From Granulicella sp. S156 (GTDB lineage: Bacteria; Acidobacteriota; Terriglobia; Terriglobales; Acidobacteriaceae), in assembly GCF_009766105.1 (NCBI RefSeq), contig NZ_LMUH01000001.1, forward strand, positions 302,288 to 366,287: DNA of 64,000 nt, read 5' to 3'. Below the pieces are notes generated by a model, which saw only the letters and a program-made list of their open reading frames with translations, was not told the origin of the DNA and made no database searches. Both the position numbers and the translations under genes were made by a program. Shown piece by piece: positions 60,081 to 64,000 of this stretch. Every line of letters begins with the position of its first letter. Position 1 is the stretch's first letter.

Positions 60081-61631
60081 ATGTCTATCAGGAGCCTCGT
60101 TTGCATGCCCAAGAACTCCGTCTCATCCAGGAAAATCGTCTTCTTCTTTCCTTCCTTCGCAAGCTCGGAAGCGACGGCACCTCTAGGCATCCTGGCCGTC
60201 GCAACCCCACTCATACGAGCCGGGTTCGACATCGTTCTCATTGACTCCACCATCACCCCGAATTACAAACGACGTGTGCTCGAAGAGGTTCGAGACGCCG
60301 TCTGCCTGGGCATCTCGCTCGTCACCGGTCCCATGATTCGCGAGACGGTAGAGATCGCGCGGGCCGTCAAGGAATGGAACCCCGATTTCCCCATTATCCT
60401 CGGCGGATGGCATCCGTCTCTTCTTCCCGATCAAACTCTTCAAGCTGAATGTGTGGATTACGTCGTTCGTGGGCAAGGGGAGGATGCCCTCCTCGAACTC
60501 GTGCAACATCTCCAGAGCCACTCTGCCCCAGATCTCATAGCAGGTATCGGCTTCAAACGCGGCGGCAAGCTCATCATGACGCCTGAACGCCCCCTCAAGC
60601 CACTCATGGATATGCCTCCCAAGGCATATCACATTGCTGATTTCGACGCCTACGAGCGCGGCTGCGGCAAGCGTTGGGCCATGTACACCTCCTCGCTTGC
60701 GTGCCCGTTCAACTGTGGGTACTGCACGAACGCCGGCGTCTACGGCCGCAAATGGAATGCCCTACCCCCTGAACAGTTCGTTGAAGAAACAGTCGATCTC
60801 ACCCGGCGCTATCGACTGGAGATGTTGTGGGTGGTCGACGATAACTTCATGGTCGATCTCGACCGTGTTCGAGGTATCGCGGAGGGCCTTGTACACGAAA
60901 AGTCGCAATTCAAATGGAGCGTACAAGCCACGACAAACATGGTCGCCCGGCTCTCGCATGAGGATTTGACACTACTGCGGCGTGCGGGCTTGCAGCAAAT
61001 CTGCCAAGGCGTTGACTCCGGCTCTCCCAAAGTCCTGCAGCTGATGAATAAGACTTTCCAGGATTTCGACCAGATCTACGAGAGTGCCGCGCGCTGCCTT
61101 GCTGCTGACATCCGGCCCTCCTTCAATATCATCTTCGCTTTCCCGGGCGAAGGTCTGACGGAACGCCGCGAAACCGTCAACTTCATGATGGACGTCTGCC
61201 GTCGCTTTCCTGGTGCCGAGTTTTGGACGAACATCTTCACCCCGTATCCCGGCTCGCCCATCATGAAGCGCGCCGAGGAGATGGGCATAGAAGTTCCCAA
61301 GACGCTCGAAGGATGGGCGGACTACTTCCCTCGCTACACTCAGCTTCCCTGGCTCAAGGGCAAAGATCACGACCGCCTCCAGACCATGCGCGATTACCTC
61401 CGAATCGCCTTTGACCGTATCCCCATCGCGGCTGACACTCGCGGCCCCATTACTCGCATCGCTCAGAAGTCGCTTTCGCTTCCAGCCCGCTGGCGCCTCG
61501 ACCACGATACCTACAAGTACCCCGTGGAGATCTGGCTCAACAATAAGCTGAAAAAACGCATGTCCGCGGCACAAAAACCCGCTGTCGATGCGAAGCGCCT
61601 CGCCAATACTCCTGCGGAGGCTGCATGCTAG
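60081..61631 (+). CDS. B12-binding radical SAM protein, first of three
   Basis: A 516-aa protein. The N-terminal Rossmann-like cobalamin-binding domain covers about residues 15-150 (KIVFFFPSFASSEATAPLGI, GFDIVLIDSTITP, PIILGGWHPSLLP, VDYVVRGQGEDALLELV). A radical SAM barrel follows, with CPFNCGYC as the [4Fe-4S] motif (CxxxCxxC), WVVDDNFMVDLDRV, QICQGVDSGSPKVLQLM and IIFAFPGEGLTERRETV. Members of this class transfer methyl groups to unactivated carbons or carry out ring or C-C bond chemistry (for example BchE, HpnP, HpnJ and membrane-lipid enzymes). The substrate is unknown. It lies divergent to the B12 operon, which fits a need for cobalamin. A GTG at 60051 is an alternative start. Confidence 0.9.
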   Translation: MSIRSLVCMPKNSVSSRKIVFFFPSFASSEATAPLGILAVATPLIRAGFDIVLIDSTITPNYKRRVLEEVRDAVCLGISLVTGPMIRETVEIARAVKEWNPDFPIILGGWHPSLLPDQTLQAECVDYVVRGQGEDALLELVQHLQSHSAPDLIAGIGFKRGGKLIMTPERPLKPLMDMPPKAYHIADFDAYERGCGKRWAMYTSSLACPFNCGYCTNAGVYGRKWNALPPEQFVEETVDLTRRYRLEMLWVVDDNFMVDLDRVRGIAEGLVHEKSQFKWSVQATTNMVARLSHEDLTLLRRAGLQQICQGVDSGSPKVLQLMNKTFQDFDQIYESAARCLAADIRPSFNIIFAFPGEGLTERRETVNFMMDVCRRFPGAEFWTNIFTPYPGSPIMKRAEEMGIEVPKTLEGWADYFPRYTQLPWLKGKDHDRLQTMRDYLRIAFDRIPIAADTRGPITRIAQKSLSLPARWRLDHDTYKYPVEIWLNNKLKKRMSAAQKPAVDAKRLANTPAEAAC

Positions 61632-63172
61632 AGGTCTCCGACCAAACCGTTCCTGCAAGCCGAGGCAAGGTGATTCTTTTCTATCCACCTTACGACGGGC
61701 CACCTCTCGGTGCGCCCCTCTCTCTGCTCTCGCTTGCCGGTACATTGCGGGAGGCAAACTTTGAAGTCGCGCTGATCGACGCAGCAATAGAACCAAAGTA
61801 TCTCGATAAGATCCGTGAACAGTGCAAGCATGCAATCTGCATCGGCATCTCAGTCCTCACCGGCCCCATGATTCGCGGCGCCATCGAAGCAGCACAGTGC
61901 GTCAAGGAGCACGCACCTACCGTCCCCGTAATCTTCGGAGGCTGGCATCCAACGCTCTGCCCAGAGTCCACCCTGCGCGAGCCTTATGTCGATATCGTCG
62001 TGCGTGGACAGGGCGAGGCTACCATCGTTGAGCTAGCGAAGGCCCTCGTCGACAAAAACCCGCTCGATTTTATACAGGGCATCTCCTGGAAGGAGAATGG
62101 CCGTCTCATCGAAAACCTTGAGCGCCGCGTCCAGCCCATAGATGCCTTTGCCCCACCGGCCTATGAGTTCACTGACTTTGACGCCTATGAACGTGCCTCC
62201 GGCAAACGCGAGCTCGCCTACGCCACCAGCGTTGGCTGCCCATATGCTTGCAACTACTGCACGGATATGGTGGTCTACAAACGCCGCTTCAACGCATACG
62301 CTGCCGAGCACGTCGTCGCCGAACTCGTGGGCCTCGTCAAGCAGTACCGCATCTCCAATGTCGCTCTGCTCGACTCCAACTTCCCGGTTAACCTCCCTCG
62401 CGCCATCGCTATCGCCCAGGGGATCCGGGACTCCGGTGTCAAGTTCACCTGGACCTTTCAGGCATCCACAGACTTCATTTGCCGCATGAGTCAGGATGAA
62501 GTGCAGTTACTCGCAGACAGCGGTGTCAGCTATATGGGTTTCGGCACGGAGTCTACCTCCAAGGCTGTTCTCAAATTGATGAACAAGCGCCATCAGCGCG
62601 TGGATGAGATGTATGAGACCGCGCGCAAAGCATCGCTTGCGGGGATACGCGTTACATTCAACCTCATACTCGGTTACCCAGGTGAGACCGAACAAGATCG
62701 GCTCGAGACCTTCCGAACGATGTCCGACATTGGTAGACAGTTCCCGAATGTACGTTTCTCACCCAATATTTTCACACCTTATCCAGGCATTCCAATCTGG
62801 CCGCAGTTGCGTGAACTCGGTGTCATAGAACCCCAGACCCTTGAAGACTGGATGACCATGCCACTGGGAGCTAACCTTCTTCCTTGGCTCAGGGGAAGCG
62901 AGCTTGCACGTCTTGATCGCATGCTCGAGTATTTTCTTTTACTCAATCAGGTCCGCCCCAAGCCTGGAGCAAGCAATATGCAGAAGTATATGGGCCGGCT
63001 TGTTAGCCGGCCCATACGCTGGCGGCTCGACTCCTGCCAACTCTCCCTCCCTTGGGAACTGTGGCTTTCGCGTGTCTCAGAGTATTTAGTCAGGCGCCGC
63101 TCCCTCGTCACTGGGCAGCCGTTGCCTGTGCTTACGTCCTCGTCCAAACAGGAGTCAGCCAATGCCTGCTAA
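61625..63172 (+). CDS. B12-binding radical SAM protein, second of three
   Basis: A 515-aa paralogue of the preceding gene, starting at an ATG that overlaps its stop (ATGCTAG), so the two are translated together. It has the same layout: a B12-binding domain (ILFYPPYDGPPLGAPLSLLSL, FEVALIDAAIEPKYLDKI, PVIFGGWHPTLCPESTL, VDIVVRGQGEATIVEL). The radical SAM domain has CPYACNYC, ALLDSNFPVNLPRAI, MGFGTESTSKAVLKLMNKR and FNLILGYPGETEQDRLETF. The two proteins share GISVLTGPMIRG/GISLVTGPMIRE-type segments and FTPYPG near the C-terminus, showing recent common descent. They may act one after the other on the same molecule. Confidence 0.9.
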   Translation: MLEVSDQTVPASRGKVILFYPPYDGPPLGAPLSLLSLAGTLREANFEVALIDAAIEPKYLDKIREQCKHAICIGISVLTGPMIRGAIEAAQCVKEHAPTVPVIFGGWHPTLCPESTLREPYVDIVVRGQGEATIVELAKALVDKNPLDFIQGISWKENGRLIENLERRVQPIDAFAPPAYEFTDFDAYERASGKRELAYATSVGCPYACNYCTDMVVYKRRFNAYAAEHVVAELVGLVKQYRISNVALLDSNFPVNLPRAIAIAQGIRDSGVKFTWTFQASTDFICRMSQDEVQLLADSGVSYMGFGTESTSKAVLKLMNKRHQRVDEMYETARKASLAGIRVTFNLILGYPGETEQDRLETFRTMSDIGRQFPNVRFSPNIFTPYPGIPIWPQLRELGVIEPQTLEDWMTMPLGANLLPWLRGSELARLDRMLEYFLLLNQVRPKPGASNMQKYMGRLVSRPIRWRLDSCQLSLPWELWLSRVSEYLVRRRSLVTGQPLPVLTSSSKQESANAC

Positions 63173-63244
63173 CCCAGTCAGTGTCCTGCTCACACTCACA
63201 CGTAATGTCGAGCAATGGCCAAGCATAGAAGATAGGAGCGCTTG

Positions 63245-64000
63245 ATGCCGGACCTTCTACTTACCCACGGTTATTTTCTCTTCGATGATCCGAAAGAGAT
63301 CCAGATCATGAAGCCCTATGCTCCGCTGGGGATTCTCTATCTATGCTCCCATCTGCGCGCGCGGGGTTTTGACGTCGACGTATACGACACAACCTTCTCC
63401 AGCAAGTCAGACCTCATTCATCACCTGCGCACCGAGACTCCAACGGTGCTTGGCATCTATGCCAACCTAATGACACGGGCAAACGCTGTGGAGATCATGG
63501 GGGTCGCGCGCGAGGCCGGCTGGCGCGTCATCGTCGGTGGTCCAGAACCCGGAGCCTACGCGCAGGAGTATTTGGAGTCTGGCGCGGAATTCGTGGTCTT
63601 CGGGGAAGGCGAGGCGACCATGGAGGAATTGCTGACCGCCATTCGCGCACGCGCCGACCAGACCGACGCCGGCTGGAGATCCAAAATCGCTGGGGCAGCA
63701 TTCCTCGATGAGTCCGGGCACTTCCATCAGAACCCACCACGGGGTCAAATTGCGGATCTTGACGCGCAGCCGTGGCCCGCACGCCATGCCATCGATCTTC
63801 ATCGCTATGTCGAAGTCTGGCGCACACATCACCAACAGGGTTCAGTCAACTTCATCACCGCGCGTGGCTGCCCGTATAAATGCCGTTGGTGCAGCCACCA
63901 GGTTTACGGCCAAACCCACCGTCGGCGCGATCCGCTCAAGGTCGTCGACGAACTTGAGTTCCTGATCAATGAGTACACACCAGACATCGCCTGGATCTCG
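63245..64000 (+). CDS. B12-binding radical SAM protein, third of three (3' truncated by window)
   Basis: A frame of 252 codons starting at ATG 63245 runs off the window end without a stop. The N-terminal part is a B12-binding domain (LLTHGYFLFDDPKEIQIMK, APLGILYLCSHLRARGFDVDV, WRVIVGGPEPGAYAQEYLE, AEFVVFGEGEATMEELL). A radical SAM start follows with ITARGCPYKCRWCSHQVYGQ, giving CxxxCxxC. It is more distant from the first two than they are from each other: the first block differs and GGPEP replaces GGWHP. AGGAGCGCTTG before the ATG is a reasonable ribosome binding site. It lies 72 bp after the second gene on the same strand and probably belongs to the same transcript. Confidence 0.88.
   Translation, partial: MPDLLLTHGYFLFDDPKEIQIMKPYAPLGILYLCSHLRARGFDVDVYDTTFSSKSDLIHHLRTETPTVLGIYANLMTRANAVEIMGVAREAGWRVIVGGPEPGAYAQEYLESGAEFVVFGEGEATMEELLTAIRARADQTDAGWRSKIAGAAFLDESGHFHQNPPRGQIADLDAQPWPARHAIDLHRYVEVWRTHHQQGSVNFITARGCPYKCRWCSHQVYGQTHRRRDPLKVVDELEFLINEYTPDIAWIS

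Noticed and set aside
1..64000. CRISPR arrays, tRNA or rRNA genes, insertion sequences, prophage or integrase genes.
   Set aside because: No regularly spaced repeats, no cloverleaf-type sequences and no transposase or integrase motifs were recognised in any frame. A covariance-model scan would be needed to exclude small RNA genes.

Overview
The window looks like chromosomal DNA of an Acidobacteriota bacterium of the Terriglobia type (Granulicella/Terriglobus/Edaphobacter-like). This is an inference from gene content: two very large TonB-dependent receptors (about 1,280-1,290 aa) with an N-terminal carboxypeptidase-regulatory-like domain, many secreted plant-polysaccharide enzymes, REP-like palindromes, moderately high GC and an aerobic, soil-type metabolism. 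No rRNA, tRNA, CRISPR array, IS element or phage gene was recognised.

Layout. 1-8.3 kb: the end of a TonB siderophore-type receptor, a ModA/WtpA-like binding protein, a CheB-CheR-PAS-histidine kinase hybrid, a secreted GH13 alpha-glucosidase and a small membrane protein. 8.7-17.7 kb: a pectin-use locus with a TonB receptor, a PL22 oligogalacturonate lyase, a GH105-CE12 fusion and a GH28 polygalacturonase; a 12-bp motif upstream of the receptor recurs upstream of the GH28 gene. 18-20.8 kb: an SDR oxidoreductase, an SGNH hydrolase and glutaryl-CoA dehydrogenase. 20.9-33.4 kb: a second large TonB receptor, then a LysR regulator divergent from a lysine/2-oxoadipate catabolic set (HglS-like 2-oxoadipate dioxygenase/decarboxylase, YdiJ-like D-2-hydroxyglutarate dehydrogenase, ALDH7/AmaB-type dehydrogenase, class III aminotransferase).

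33.4-46.8 kb: a compact nitrate-assimilation block. On the minus strand are a porin and an unusual HemD-GAF-ANTAR fusion protein. Divergent from them are a siroheme nitrite reductase, a CysJ-like diflavin reductase, a fused DmsB-DmsC-type iron-sulfur/membrane-anchor protein, a molybdopterin nitrate reductase, a NarK-type transporter and a truncated haemoglobin. The proposed logic is that nitrate enters through porin and NarK, the Mo enzyme reduces it with electrons possibly from quinol through the DmsBC-like protein, and the flavoprotein feeds NirA. The HemD-GAF-ANTAR protein is the best candidate in the window for an undescribed regulator, one that could link the tetrapyrrole (siroheme) supply to antitermination of the nitrate genes. 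Tandem hexaloop hairpins lie in the nirA leader, but their loops do not match the known ANTAR consensus. NirA and the flavoprotein share a CysJ-like N-terminal helix, which suggests they form one complex.

46.9-52.0 kb: an M23 lipoprotein peptidase, a GH3 glucosidase and an alpha/beta hydrolase. 52.1-59.9 kb: an oxygen-dependent cobalamin operon (cobG-H-IJ-L-E-M-K-F, mostly joined by 4-base overlaps) behind a cobalamin riboswitch. Divergent from it, 60.1-64.0 kb holds three consecutive B12-binding radical SAM genes, the last cut by the window edge. B12 synthesis and probable B12 users therefore sit back to back.
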